Source: SZUA-35 sp964351995
Lineage (GTDB): Bacteria > Actinomycetota > Acidimicrobiia > Acidimicrobiales > SZUA-35
DNA: 64,000 bases
NCBI GenBank assembly: GCA_964351995.1
Contig: CAYGQE010000004.1
Span: forward strand, 110,965-174,964
Direction of reading: 5' to 3'
Below the pieces are notes generated by a model. It was given only the letters and a program-made list of their open reading frames with translations. It made no database searches and was not told where the DNA came from. The position numbers and the translations under genes were made by a program. Positions 17,787 through 27,109 of this stretch are shown piece after piece; position 1 is the first letter of the stretch; the number at the start of each line of letters is the position of its first letter.

Positions 17787-18356
17787 TCAGCTGCGGATGA
17801 GCTGCAGGGCCTCGGCTCGCGTCGTTGCGTTTTCCTTCAACAGGCCGCGGACAGCTGAGGTGGTGGTGAGCGAGCCGGGCTTGCGCACGCCCCGCATGGA
17901 CATACACAGGTGTTCAGCTTCGAGGATGACGACGACCCCGGACGCGTTCAGTCGCTCCATCACAGCATCGGCGATCTGCACCGTGAGTCGTTCCTGCACT
18001 TGCAGCCGATGGGCGAACCCGTCGACGACTCGGGCCAGTTTCGAGAGGCCGCATACTTTCCCGTCGGCGCTCGGGATGTAGCCGATGTGGGCTTGGCCCA
18101 TGAACGGCAGCATGTGGTGCTCACACAGTGAGCTGAAGCTGATGTCTTTCACGATGACCAACTCGTCGTGGTCGACCTCGAACTGTCGATCGAGATGCGT
18201 CAGTGGGTCTTCGTAGTAGCCGCCGAGAATCTCGCCGTAAGCCTTGGCCACTCGTTTTGGGGTGTCGAGCAGGCCGTCTCGGTCTGGATCCTCACCGATC
18301 GCGGCCAGGATTTCACGTACCGCTGCTTCGATTCGGGGGATGTCAGGTTGGGACAT
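17787..18356 (-). CDS. folE: GTP cyclohydrolase I
   Basis: Converts GTP to 7,8-dihydroneopterin triphosphate, the first step of folate/pterin synthesis; cytoplasmic homodecamer. At 189 aa it is the normal family length. The zinc Cys and catalytic His are in SLCEHHMLPF (about 73-82), the second zinc Cys in AEHLCMSMRGVRKPGS (about 144-159), and IADAVMERL and ATTRAEAL are family blocks. ATG start at 18356. It stands alone and is not grouped with other folate genes here. Confidence 0.96.
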   Translation of the reverse strand: MSQPDIPRIEAAVREILAAIGEDPDRDGLLDTPKRVAKAYGEILGGYYEDPLTHLDRQFEVDHDELVIVKDISFSSLCEHHMLPFMGQAHIGYIPSADGKVCGLSKLARVVDGFAHRLQVQERLTVQIADAVMERLNASGVVVILEAEHLCMSMRGVRKPGSLTTTSAVRGLLKENATTRAEALQLIRS

Positions 18357-18572
18357 CGTCCCAGACTACGCACCGATGTCCGAGCGATCCACGGACGCCC
18401 GGTGCTCGGGACAAGCGCCTGATGCTCTGGTTGACATCGAGTCTTCACGTGGGCTTTCGCCCTGAGGGTGCACACTTGTGGCATGAGATCATTTGGTATG
18501 CACCCAGGAGCGCTGGTGTCCTGCACAGAATTCGCCCTCGGGCGAGCGGTTCGCTGGATTGGAGGCAACTAG

Positions 18573-18824
18573 ATGGGATCCCTCTTGGTTGCGTTTCTTC
18601 AGCTGGCTTCGTTGCTCTTCGTTGCTCGTGCGGTGTTGAGCTGGTTCCCCATCGGCCGGGATTCGCCGGCATACCCGGTGCGTCGCTTCATCGAGAGCGT
18701 CACCGAGCCCATCTTGGTGCCCGTTCGTCGAATCCTTCCCCAGATGGGTAAGCTGGATCTCTCGGTTCTCGCCGTGATCGTGTTCATCAGCTTCGTTCTC
18801 ACCCCGATCGCAGCCTCGCTCTGA
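18573..18824 (+). CDS. YggT family membrane protein
   Basis: Small integral membrane protein of 83 aa with two hydrophobic segments (about 5-24 and 62-81) and the YggT signature between them (VLSWFPIGRDSP, RRFIESVTEPIL, PVRRILP). In actinobacteria YggT proteins usually accompany cell-division genes, but this copy is isolated. The ATG at 18573 has a good GGAGG 8 nt upstream. Its function is poorly known, with links to osmotic stress and septum organisation. Confidence 0.88.
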   Translation: MGSLLVAFLQLASLLFVARAVLSWFPIGRDSPAYPVRRFIESVTEPILVPVRRILPQMGKLDLSVLAVIVFISFVLTPIAASL

Positions 18825-19048
18825 CGCTCGTTCAGATCACGCCGCCGAGCGATGGCTTGCCCGGTGGCATGGCGCACAACGCTTCGGGAGCGCCGCCGGT
18901 CGTGGCAACCAGCTGCTGATGACAATTGGATCATTCCGACTCTGGTACCACCATCTCGGTGGTAGGGGCGACGTCGAGTTCGAGGAACAGAACCATCAAA
19001 GCATCGGCGTGTTGCTGTGCCCGGCGGCAAGACGCGTACGCGTGGCCA

Positions 19049-19492
19049 TCACCTGGAGTGGCCGATGTGTCGGAAGTTGTCACGTTGGGTGACTCCTACG
19101 CGAACGGAACATCGTCGGCTTCTTCGCGCAATCGCTGTGGTGAGGCGATTTGCTCGGCGGTTCTCGGCGAGTGCGAGAAGTTGCGCTTCGGTGTAGGTGT
19201 CGGCCCAACGGGGAAGGATCTGAGCCTTCGCATAGGTGATGACGTTGGCTCGGAACGCAGCATTGGTCAACGGAAGTTCGCGCGACGAATGACCAATGCG
19301 GATCCACGCTCGGGTGGTCGAGGTGTGCATGTGCAGTCGTTCGGGGATTCCGGCGGCCGAGCTCTCGAGGCTCGGGTCGTATCGCTCGAGCTCATCGACG
19401 TGGAAAAACCAGGTGTGGCTGTCGAGCACCGCCAGATCGAGCGCAAGGCACGATCGGCGGAGATCAGATTCGCCACGGCCTGTGACAGTCAC
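19049..19492 (-). pseudogene. Remnant of DUF222/HNH endonuclease-type gene (N-terminal part)
   Basis: An open stretch of about 147 codons resembles the 13E12-repeat/DUF222 region of actinobacterial HNH proteins: a helical segment with RAWIRIG, ELPLTNAAF, ITYAKAQIL and TEAQLLALAE. The C-terminal HNH part is absent, and the frame ends in unrelated sequence at both sides. It lies just upstream of the CPICN membrane gene. I treat it as a gene fragment; a divergent small intact gene is less likely. Confidence 0.45.
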
Positions 19493-19555
19493 GTTGGTGT
19501 CGGCCCGATCTGTCGTCGCCGGTCAAGCCCGGTGCCCGACTGCAGTCGCGACTTG

Positions 19556-20062
19556 ATGATGCTCGATACGATCGAGCCCGTGCTCGAGTTTGGAAGCCTC
19601 AAGGAGTGGCCGGCAGCCCGCTGGCGGTTCACCGTTGCGATGGCAGCCCTCAGCGCATTGGCCATTGGGCTCCCGACTGACGTGATCCCGAACCCCGTGT
19701 TCGGAAGACAGGGCACACCGGTCGAGCCGTGGGCGATACCGGTGCTGGCGATGACGGCTGTGCTCAGCGGTCTGCTCTTTGCGACGTACTTCAGAATTGG
19801 CGGTGCAGGCAATGCGGAAGATCTCGACAAGCCAGGCAGGTTCGGCAGCCTCGGAGGGTTACTGTCGTTCTTCGCCGTCGGCTGCCCCATCTGCAACAAG
19901 CTCGTCGTGATTGCGCTCGGTACCTCCGGCGCTCTCACTTGGTTCGCTCCGGTCCAGCCCTACCTGGGAATCTTTGCACTGGGTCTGTTGGCATGGGCGT
20001 TGCGGGTTCGCTTGCGGGGCGAGATCGCCTGCGTGGTCGAAACTGCGGAACCTGTGCTCTGA
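19556..20062 (+). CDS. Conserved membrane protein with CPICN motif, copy 1
   Basis: Integral membrane protein of 168 aa from the ATG at 19556 (an adjacent ATG at 19559 is equivalent). It has four hydrophobic segments; between the second and third is FGSLGGLLSFFAVGCPICNK, and a conserved GTSGALTWFAPVQPYLG follows. The Cys pair beside a membrane segment suggests metal binding or a redox role, but I do not recognise a characterised family. A close paralogue is at 28761-29231, conserved along nearly the full length. Confidence 0.75.
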   Translation: MMLDTIEPVLEFGSLKEWPAARWRFTVAMAALSALAIGLPTDVIPNPVFGRQGTPVEPWAIPVLAMTAVLSGLLFATYFRIGGAGNAEDLDKPGRFGSLGGLLSFFAVGCPICNKLVVIALGTSGALTWFAPVQPYLGIFALGLLAWALRVRLRGEIACVVETAEPVL

Positions 20063-20136
20063 TCTTCAGCTGGCAGGCCAGCAGCTCACGGCCCCGAAGC
20101 GCTTGCGACAACGACAGAGCCTAACGTTGCGAGGCG

Positions 20137-21375
20137 TCAACGTTTGGCGTGGAGCACATCAACGTCGGCGAGTTCGGAGAGTTCGGTGAACGTGGCGAAG
20201 CCGAGCGCGAACCAATGCCGGCCCTGCTTGCGTACGGCACACCAGGTCCCGTCCTCTGGCTCGTTCACGATGCGTGTGTTCGCACCGACGAGCGTCAACC
20301 ATCCATCGGCCACCCGAACGCTGGTGGCGGCATCGCTGAGAACCTGGCGAGCAACGTCAGCCAGCGAAGGATCGATCGGGATCCACGCGTCTGATCCTCC
20401 CATGTTCAGTCGGTTTGCAACACGAACGCCCCGGCTGCCAGCCATCTGCCAGGAAAGCGCAAGCGCATCCAGATGACTGGGTGTCACGTTGCATCGCCGA
20501 GCCAGTGCCGCTCGACCTGGGTGAGAGGGGCCGAAGTCGGAGGCTCGACGGGCGGCATCGGCGAGGAGGTCAGTGGGTGCCACGACTGGTCGACCTTCGC
20601 ACAGGCACAGCGCAGCCCGAGCGGCAGCGTCGACGACATCGGCGACCAGGGAACCGTCGCTGTCGGCGCTGATCGGTGCCCAGCGCTCACGAATGGGCAC
20701 CTCCGAGATGGCGTTCGCTGAAGACTTGACCTCGTGCTGACGACCGATGGCAGTGAACGCGTCGGCATCGACCGGCGGATCCTTCCACAGCGACGAAGCG
20801 AGTTCGATCGTGCGCTCTGCCGCAACCGCTGGCGCCGCAGCTCGCGAGCGCTGAGTCTGGAGCCGTTCCTCGACGTCGGAGCGAGACAAGCCGCGCAACA
20901 GCAAAAGGTGGAACGGATCGGCATCGAGAGCCGATGCCGTCAAGTAGCAGACGGCGGCGAGGTGCTTGCATGGAACGGCCCAGTCTGGGCACGAGCAGTC
21001 CATGGCGAGATCCCCAGACTCGGGTAACAGTTCGACACCGAGATGGGCGGCGTCTGCCACGAGGTCGCGAGGCACCACCCCCGCCAACAGGTCAGCGGTG
21101 AACCCGACCTGGCTGCCGATCACCTCGAAGACACGTTCCCATTCCTCAGGCCGGAACCGGCGCACACCGATTGTCACCTGGTAGGGGCGAGATCTGCTTC
21201 CGGCGACGACTGCAGTGATGCGGCCTTCGGCGATGTCGAGGCCGTCGACCGCTCCCTTTCGGGCGTAGGTCCGGCCTCGCGGCAGGCGATTCGGATCGCG
21301 CAAGGCACGGGTCTCCAGTGCGTGGATCCATTGCTGGCTCCACCATGTCTTGGCGAGGTCGTTTCGAGGTGCCAT
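20137..21375 (-). CDS. SWIM zinc-finger domain protein
   Basis: Cytoplasmic protein of 412 aa beginning at the ATG at 21375 (MAPRNDLAKTWWSQQWIHAL); open sequence further upstream belongs to the antisense of the helicase gene. It carries a SWIM zinc finger, CxCx6CxH in CSCPDWAVPCKHLAAV at about residues 118-133. Bacterial SWIM proteins of this type are commonly encoded next to SNF2 helicases, as here (5 bp after the helicase stop), and are thought to assist DNA or protein binding. The C-terminal 250 residues have no recognised domain. Confidence 0.88.
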   Translation of the reverse strand: MAPRNDLAKTWWSQQWIHALETRALRDPNRLPRGRTYARKGAVDGLDIAEGRITAVVAGSRSRPYQVTIGVRRFRPEEWERVFEVIGSQVGFTADLLAGVVPRDLVADAAHLGVELLPESGDLAMDCSCPDWAVPCKHLAAVCYLTASALDADPFHLLLLRGLSRSDVEERLQTQRSRAAAPAVAAERTIELASSLWKDPPVDADAFTAIGRQHEVKSSANAISEVPIRERWAPISADSDGSLVADVVDAAARAALCLCEGRPVVAPTDLLADAARRASDFGPSHPGRAALARRCNVTPSHLDALALSWQMAGSRGVRVANRLNMGGSDAWIPIDPSLADVARQVLSDAATSVRVADGWLTLVGANTRIVNEPEDGTWCAVRKQGRHWFALGFATFTELSELADVDVLHAKR

Positions 21376-21380
21376 GTTGT

Positions 21381-24152
21381 TCAGTCCTCGCGTGCTCCGC
21401 TGAGCTCGACCAATGAGCGCAGCGTGTTGTTGTCGAGTTCGCCGAGCCAGCCCTCGCCACTGCCGACAACCGCATCGGCAAGTGATGCCTTGCGTCGCAG
21501 TTCGGCGGCGATGGATTCCTCCAACGTGCCCTCCGATGTCAACCGATGGACGAAGACTGCTCGTTTCTGACCAATGCGCCAGGCCCGGTCTGACGCCTGG
21601 TTCTCGACCGCTGGGTTCCACCAACGGTCGTAGTGGATGACGTGGTTCGCTCTGGTCAGGTTGAGTCCGGTTCCGCCTGCCTTGATCGAGATGATGAACA
21701 CCTGCGGTCCCGAGCCATCTTGAAAGCGGTCGACCATGGTTTGGCGAGCCGTGGTGCTGGTTCCGCCGTGCAGGAATTGCGACTGAATGCCGAGTTGCCC
21801 GAGCCGCTCGACGAGCAGGTGGCCCATCGACACGTACTGGGTGAAAACCAGCGTTGCGTCCCCGGACTGCACCATCTCGTTTGCGAGATCGTCGAAGGCT
21901 TGGAGCTTGCCGGATCTCGCCGCAAGTGGGCCGTCTTGATCGAGCCACCATCTGGGGTGATCGCATATCTGCTTCAACGCCGTCAGCAGTTTCAGCACAA
22001 GCCCGCGACGTTGGATGCCCTCGGACTCTTCGACTTGTTGGAGAACGTCGGCGGTCACTCCTCGATACAGGGCTGTCTGTTCGGTGCTGAGAGGCACGAC
22101 GTGGTCGATCTCGGTCCGCGACGGCAGATCGGGGGCGATGGAAGGGTCGCTTTTGGTCCGGCGCAGCACGAATGGTGCGATCACGGCGCCGAGCTGCGTG
22201 GTGGCGGTTGGGTCGTTGTCGCGCTCGATCGGGTTGGCGAAGCGCCGTCGGAATCCGGCTTTGGTTCCGAGCAGTCCTGGCACCGTCCAGTCGGTCAGCG
22301 CCCACAGATCATTGAGCTGGTTCTCGACCGGGGTGCCGGTCACGGCGAGACGTACCCCTGCTGGCAGCGATCGCAGCGCCCTCGCTGTTGCTGAACCGTG
22401 GTTCTTCACATGTTGTGCTTCGTCGGCGACCACCATGGCCCATTCGTGTTCGCTGAGAAGTTCGCGATCGCGCCGGACTGTTGCATACGTCGAGATCACC
22501 ACGTCGCCGGGCTCGACCTCGTCGAGGTTCCGTCCCGGTCCGTGGTAGCGGTGGGTCCTCACTCCTGGTGCGAAGCGCTCGAACTCTCGGATCCAGTTCG
22601 TGACCAGCGAGGCCGGTCCGACGACGAGGGTGGCACCGGTGGTGGTCGTCGTCGATGGCTGGTTGCGAAGGAGATGGGGCGCGATGACCTGGAGCGTCTT
22701 CCCGAGGCCCATGTCATCCGCCAGGATTCCGCCTCCAGCCAACTCGCTGATCTGTTGCAGCCAGGCAACGCCACGACGCTGGTACGGCCGCAGCTCAGCC
22801 ACGAGGCCATCGACGGCATCGACCGATCGCCGGTCGGTCAGGCCCTTGACCTTGGCAACGAGATCAGCGAGCGGGCCGACGGTCTCGACATCGATGTGGT
22901 CGTCATCGACGATGATCTGTCCGCTGAGCGCTGCACCCAGCGCCTCGGTCGCGGTCAGCCGGCGCTGGAGTTGCTTGGTCAGGCGGGCATCGACGCGGAT
23001 GAATGTGTTGCGTATCCGGACCACGTTGTGCTCGGAGTGACTGAGTAAGAGCAGCTCGTCTGGACTCAAGGGCGAGCCGTCGAGTGATGCCGTCACCTTC
23101 AGTTCGCACAGCGAGTCGAGTGCGAAGATTCCCGACGATTCCGATGCGTTCGATGCAGAGACCGAGGCGGTGACGGTCAGGCTTCGTACGAGGTCTCGGG
23201 GGAGGAGGACCTCGAGGCCCGTTGCTGACAGTCGTTGCAATCCATCAAGGAGGAAGTCGGCAATGGCGTCGTTGTCGAGTTCGAGCGAGGCTGGTGCCGA
23301 GGATGTCAGCAAGGCGCCAAGCGGTGGCCATGTCGCCGCCAGTTGTTTGAACTGGCGCAGCAGCCAAAGGTCCGGTTGGTCCTCGCCGATGGCGACGGCG
23401 TCGGCCGGATCGGCCCATGTTTGGGAAGCGGTGCGGCGTGCGGTGTGATCTGTTCGGTCGCGCGCTTCGAAACTGAGCACTGCACCATCGACGTCGAGTT
23501 CGAGGCGCGCCACCAGTACCGGCCCCGTCCCGACCAGGTGGGCTTCGATGTCGGTGAGCTGGATGGGATCGAGGGGGCGTGTTGATGAGTTCGCCGCTGC
23601 TGTGGCCACGAGGGTATCGGCCACCGAGTCAGCGAATCGCAAAACGATCGTGGTGGGATCAGCGACCCGAAGCGGCTTCTCCGCAACCGGCTCGGCCCGC
23701 AATGCCGGTGGGAGGTGCTCGGCAATACGTTGCAAGTCAGCGGACTCAGTTGGGCTCCATGGCCCGACGGCCCAACGATGGTTGGCTCGATCGGCATCGA
23801 GCTCAGCTGGCGAGGGTCGGAGCAGAACTCGGCCGTCGGCCACTGCACCAAGGGTGAGGCGGGTGATCGCAGCGAGCGCCCGGACCTCGGGGGCAACGGG
23901 TGCTGTTGGCCCGAGGTTGGCCAACTCGTCGATGACGTCGTTGACCAGGACGACGTCGGCGGAGACCTTTCGCCGCCTCACCCGGCCGAGAGAGTCGGCC
24001 AGCGCAAGGTGGGCAACGGTCTTGCTTTGCATTGCTCGGCCGGCATTCTGTTCAGGAACGTGCGCTGCGTCGTCCACGCTGGGCCAAAGGGCAATGCGGC
24101 CGTCGTTGAGGGCCGTGACATGGTCATAGCGGGAGAGCCGAACCGAAAACAC
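21381..24152 (-). CDS. SNF2-family DEAD/H-box helicase
   Basis: Large SNF2/RapA-like ATPase, 923 aa. The N-terminal third is a bacterial SNF2-associated region. The ATPase core follows, with Walker A DDMGLGKT (about 475), Walker B box as DEAQH (about 575) and SLPAGVRLAVTGTP. The helicase C-terminal lobe has FTQYVSMGHLLVERL, LHGGTS, KAGGTGLNLT and YDRWWNPAVENQASDRAWRI. It probably remodels nucleoprotein or acts in nucleic-acid repair. It forms a two-gene unit with the SWIM protein downstream. The start at 24152 is the most upstream reasonable ATG and was not fixed by a strong Shine-Dalgarno site. Confidence 0.93.
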   Translation of the reverse strand: MFSVRLSRYDHVTALNDGRIALWPSVDDAAHVPEQNAGRAMQSKTVAHLALADSLGRVRRRKVSADVVLVNDVIDELANLGPTAPVAPEVRALAAITRLTLGAVADGRVLLRPSPAELDADRANHRWAVGPWSPTESADLQRIAEHLPPALRAEPVAEKPLRVADPTTIVLRFADSVADTLVATAAANSSTRPLDPIQLTDIEAHLVGTGPVLVARLELDVDGAVLSFEARDRTDHTARRTASQTWADPADAVAIGEDQPDLWLLRQFKQLAATWPPLGALLTSSAPASLELDNDAIADFLLDGLQRLSATGLEVLLPRDLVRSLTVTASVSASNASESSGIFALDSLCELKVTASLDGSPLSPDELLLLSHSEHNVVRIRNTFIRVDARLTKQLQRRLTATEALGAALSGQIIVDDDHIDVETVGPLADLVAKVKGLTDRRSVDAVDGLVAELRPYQRRGVAWLQQISELAGGGILADDMGLGKTLQVIAPHLLRNQPSTTTTTGATLVVGPASLVTNWIREFERFAPGVRTHRYHGPGRNLDEVEPGDVVISTYATVRRDRELLSEHEWAMVVADEAQHVKNHGSATARALRSLPAGVRLAVTGTPVENQLNDLWALTDWTVPGLLGTKAGFRRRFANPIERDNDPTATTQLGAVIAPFVLRRTKSDPSIAPDLPSRTEIDHVVPLSTEQTALYRGVTADVLQQVEESEGIQRRGLVLKLLTALKQICDHPRWWLDQDGPLAARSGKLQAFDDLANEMVQSGDATLVFTQYVSMGHLLVERLGQLGIQSQFLHGGTSTTARQTMVDRFQDGSGPQVFIISIKAGGTGLNLTRANHVIHYDRWWNPAVENQASDRAWRIGQKRAVFVHRLTSEGTLEESIAAELRRKASLADAVVGSGEGWLGELDNNTLRSLVELSGARED

Positions 24153-24230
24153 CTGCGGATGATACCGATGCCAAGTCAGCCCCGACGGTTGGCTGATCGA
24201 GTGTCACACCCCACGCATCATGATCGGGCG

Positions 24231-24749
24231 ATGTGCAAACGTTGTGAAGGACAAACCATCGAGGCGGCGTTCGTCGACCTCGCCGAGAAGATCGCCCGTC
24301 ATGGGTTTGCGATCCAACAAGTTTCTGATTCGTCGTCGGGCTGGACGTATTCGATCGGGCTACACGCGGGGTTTGGACACCCTGACCTGTTCTGTGTCGA
24401 CGCTGAGCCTGACCTCCAGACGAGGCTGATCGGTCGCATTGGGCGGGCCGTTGTCGAGGGCGCTTCGGTGTCAGCGGTGCTGCTCGAACTCGACGCCACG
24501 CTGGTTGACGTGCACGAGCGGCACCTCGAGCGCGAGTGGTTCACGAACTGGAAGACCATCGAGGGTCGACCCCCGCACACCGGAGAGATGATGCAGGTCG
24601 TCCCTGGTCCGTCGTGGTTCTGCACCTGTCACGCGTCGAGTGTGCGGCTGTTCGATCAACCATGGCCCCGTGCTCGGGCGTCGAGCCGCCGAGCTCGACG
24701 CCGCTCGAAGGGATCGGGCCGGTGGCTCGAGCTTCCGCCATCGCTCTGA
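24231..24749 (+). CDS. DUF4262 domain protein, copy 1
   Basis: Cytoplasmic protein of 172 aa, starting MCKRCEGQTIEAAF. The DUF4262 pattern is clear: GWTYSIGLHAGFGHPDLFCV (about 43-62) and a later VPGPSWFCTCHASSVRLFDQ. Function unknown; members are widespread in actinobacteria. A close paralogue lies 2.9 kb downstream at 27110, and similarity extends about 25 bp upstream of the start, indicating a segmental duplication. Confidence 0.85.
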   Translation: MCKRCEGQTIEAAFVDLAEKIARHGFAIQQVSDSSSGWTYSIGLHAGFGHPDLFCVDAEPDLQTRLIGRIGRAVVEGASVSAVLLELDATLVDVHERHLEREWFTNWKTIEGRPPHTGEMMQVVPGPSWFCTCHASSVRLFDQPWPRARASSRRARRRSKGSGRWLELPPSL

Positions 24750-24961
24750 GGCGGCGAACATGGATCAGGGTATACGTGTACGCCCTGCTGGTGGACGCTT
24801 CGACGGATGAGCGCTGGCTCGTCGCAGCCCTGCGTGCGGTTGTCACCCAATTCACAGGCGTCCTTGACGACGTGTCCTCGAACGGCACTCCACATCGCGA
24901 CGTTGGCGACAACGACAAGAACGATGACGCCTGCGACGGCGAGATTGCCGCACTGACGAGC

Positions 24962-24988
24962 CGGTTTCGGCCGACCCGGCGGAAACCG
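24962..24988. terminator. Stem-loop between convergent genes
   Basis: CGGTTTC pairs with GAAACCG, with an inner GCCG/CGGC pairing and a 3-nt loop. It sits between the DUF4262 gene and the convergent methyltransferase gene. There is only a weak T-rich tail, so it is a likely but not certain bidirectional terminator. The rest of 24750-25042 shows no gene. Confidence 0.5.
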
Positions 24989-25042
24989 TTCTTGACCCGC
25001 AAAGTGTGGGACAGGATAGGTCGGTAAGGCTCGTCCGAGAGA

Positions 25043-26125
25043 TCAGGTGTCGGCCATCGGCGGTTTGGTGCCGGTGCAGCGTGAGAGCACACCAGGCACG
25101 AACTCAACGATTTGAACGTCTTCGAATCCTGCAGTTTCGAAGTACCCGACACACTCTCCCTCGGTGTGGCTGCGGCCGAGGCTTCCGCAGATCAGCTCGT
25201 TCATGCCCCACATGGCTGCGTCGATTGGCCCGGTCCGATCGTCGGTCAGCATCTCGCCGATCAGGTGCATCTCGCCACCGGGTTCGAGCGCCCGGAAGGC
25301 TCGGGCCACCACACCGGTGATGACATCGCCGTTGTAGATCGGGAGGTTGCTGGCCATGACGACGACATCGACCGGTCCGGGAAACTCACCGATGGTGAAG
25401 TCGGCACCAACCGTGTCGACACGGTCCGAGAGCCCGGCATCGCTGATGTACTCCTTCGAGGCGACGACGACGGGTGGGAGATCCAGCACGGTCGCTCGCA
25501 GACCAGCGAAACGCTCGACCGCTGTGATGCTGTAGGCGCCAGACCCACCACCGAGATCGAGGAGATGTCGACGGCCACTGAGATCGACGGTTTTCACGAA
25601 TCGGCGGGCCGCACCGAAACCGATGCTCGACGTCGCTTGGTGGTACTTCTTTGCCGCATCGACCGTGAGCTGTTCGTACATCCCGAGGTGGGTGCCGCGC
25701 TCGGATCGCATCAACTCGGTCATCTCGAACCACCTGGGCACGTCTGGCCTGGTGAAGGTCATCCAAGGACCGGCATAACGAGCGTTCCCCTTCACGAGGA
25801 ACGCATCGACATCAGGGGCATTGACGAGAATCGTGCCGGGGGCGTGGTCAGACCACCTCAGGAGGTCCATGCTCAAGGCGCACGAGACCAGGCGATGCAC
25901 GTCGATGGTGCGCAGACCGGTGGCGTCGACGAGCGCTTGTTCGGTCGCGGCTCCGTTGTGGACGTGGGTGAAGAGCTCGGCGTCGAGGGCGGCAAAGAGC
26001 ACCGCCGATTGCGTGTACGCCCTGGCGATGCCTTGGAGCCGGGTCGTGTCCGGGCGCACGGCTGTGCCCTGGGCTGGTGTAGCTCGCGGTGCGCTGTTGT
26101 CGGCGCGCATCTGATGCTCACTCAT
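25043..26125 (-). CDS. SAM-dependent O-methyltransferase (ASMT/hydroxyneurosporene-type)
   Basis: Class I methyltransferase of the acetylserotonin/hydroxyneurosporene O-methyltransferase family, 360 aa. The N-terminal winged-helix dimerisation domain (GIARAYTQSAVLFAALDAEL) is followed by the SAM-binding motif LLDLGGGSGAYSI (about 195) and the catalytic-domain segments DVVVMASNLPIYNGD and GGEMHLIGEML. The ATG at 26125 overlaps the end of the SDR gene by 8 bp; a second ATG at 26110 is possible. Coupling to the SDR suggests joint modification of one small molecule. The substrate is unknown. Confidence 0.88.
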   Translation of the reverse strand: MSEHQMRADNSAPRATPAQGTAVRPDTTRLQGIARAYTQSAVLFAALDAELFTHVHNGAATEQALVDATGLRTIDVHRLVSCALSMDLLRWSDHAPGTILVNAPDVDAFLVKGNARYAGPWMTFTRPDVPRWFEMTELMRSERGTHLGMYEQLTVDAAKKYHQATSSIGFGAARRFVKTVDLSGRRHLLDLGGGSGAYSITAVERFAGLRATVLDLPPVVVASKEYISDAGLSDRVDTVGADFTIGEFPGPVDVVVMASNLPIYNGDVITGVVARAFRALEPGGEMHLIGEMLTDDRTGPIDAAMWGMNELICGSLGRSHTEGECVGYFETAGFEDVQIVEFVPGVLSRCTGTKPPMADT

Positions 26126-26996
26126 CGGGCTGTCCGTTCGTCTCGTCGACTTTGAAGTAGTCCGGCTTTCCCAACGCCCAGTACTCGCCCCAGATCTGCT
26201 CGCCGCCGGCCACGTGGACGACGTCGCCGGTGATGTAGCCAGATGCCAGCGGCGATCCCAGATAGGCCACGGTCTGGGCAACGTCGTGGACGCTGCCCAG
26301 CCGGCGTTGCGGGTTGTGGTCGAAGCTCGGTCTCGCCTCCGCCGGGTAGTTCTCCAGACCAGGGCTCTGGACCACGCCGACAGCCACGGTGTTGATCCTG
26401 ATGTTGTGTGGGGCCCATTCGACACTGAGGGTTCCGGCGAGCGCGGCGGCTCCCGCTCTCGCCGCGGCGGTGTGGGGAATGCCGACGCTCGCTCGGCCCG
26501 TGATCGTTCCGATGTTGACGATGGAACCCGGTTGCTTGCGTTCGATCCAGGCTCGGGCTGCGGCCTGCATCATGTACCACTGGCCGTTGAGATTGGTGTC
26601 GATGACGGCCTGCCATCCCTTCGGTGTGATGTCGGTCGCCGCCGCAGCGAATTGTCCGCCGGCATTGTTGACGAGCAGATCGAGGCGGTCCTTGACCCCC
26701 CATGTTGTCTCGATGAGGGCGGTGACTCGGTCGGGGTCGCGGATCGTCATCGCCACTGGTGTGGCTTCGATGCTGTGCTGACTGAGGGACTCGACCAATT
26801 CGGCGAGCTTGTTCTCGTCGCGTCCGCACACGATCAGTCGGGCGCCGAGCCGACCGAGCAGCATGCAAATCGAACGACCGATGCCGCCTGCGCCGCCGGT
26901 GACCAACGCAACGCGGCCGGCGTAGAGATCGGGGCGAAAGGCGTGGTCGGCAACGGCCAGCTCGTCGTCGGTTGGGCTCGCAAACGGATTCACCAT
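26118..26996 (-). CDS. SDR-family oxidoreductase (trans-2-enoyl-CoA reductase-like)
   Basis: Rossmann-fold short-chain reductase, 292 aa, with the cofactor motif VTGGAGGIGRSI (about 32-43), CGRDENKL and NNAGGQF. The usual YxxxK is not present: the aligned stretch is GIPHTAAARAGAAALAGTLS, resembling peroxisomal trans-2-enoyl-CoA reductase and dienoyl-CoA reductase relatives, where the Tyr is replaced. LSVEWAPHNIRIN and a C-terminal VHVAGGEQIW are typical of that branch. NADPH preference is suggested by the basic Arg after the second strand. Overlaps the methyltransferase start. Confidence 0.88.
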   Translation of the reverse strand: MVNPFASPTDDELAVADHAFRPDLYAGRVALVTGGAGGIGRSICMLLGRLGARLIVCGRDENKLAELVESLSQHSIEATPVAMTIRDPDRVTALIETTWGVKDRLDLLVNNAGGQFAAAATDITPKGWQAVIDTNLNGQWYMMQAAARAWIERKQPGSIVNIGTITGRASVGIPHTAAARAGAAALAGTLSVEWAPHNIRINTVAVGVVQSPGLENYPAEARPSFDHNPQRRLGSVHDVAQTVAYLGSPLASGYITGDVVHVAGGEQIWGEYWALGKPDYFKVDETNGQPDE

Positions 26997-27109
26997 GCCG
27001 TGAAGCTACGCAGCGTGGCTGCCGGGGGCCAGCCCGCAATCGCGGCTCGGCTACGGACGGGCCAGGAGCGGCGCCGATCGATGTCACACCCCAAGGTCAT
27101 GATGGGCCG

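Noticed and set aside
21376..22305. N-terminal extension of the SWIM protein to 722 codons
   Set aside because: It is an Arg/Pro-rich frame overlapping the SNF2 gene on the same strand, a typical high-GC shadow.
24541..25152. 203-codon minus-strand frame between DUF4262 copy 1 and the methyltransferase
   Set aside because: Low-complexity Arg/Ser composition, overlaps both neighbours, no start site or domain, and spans a terminator-like hairpin.
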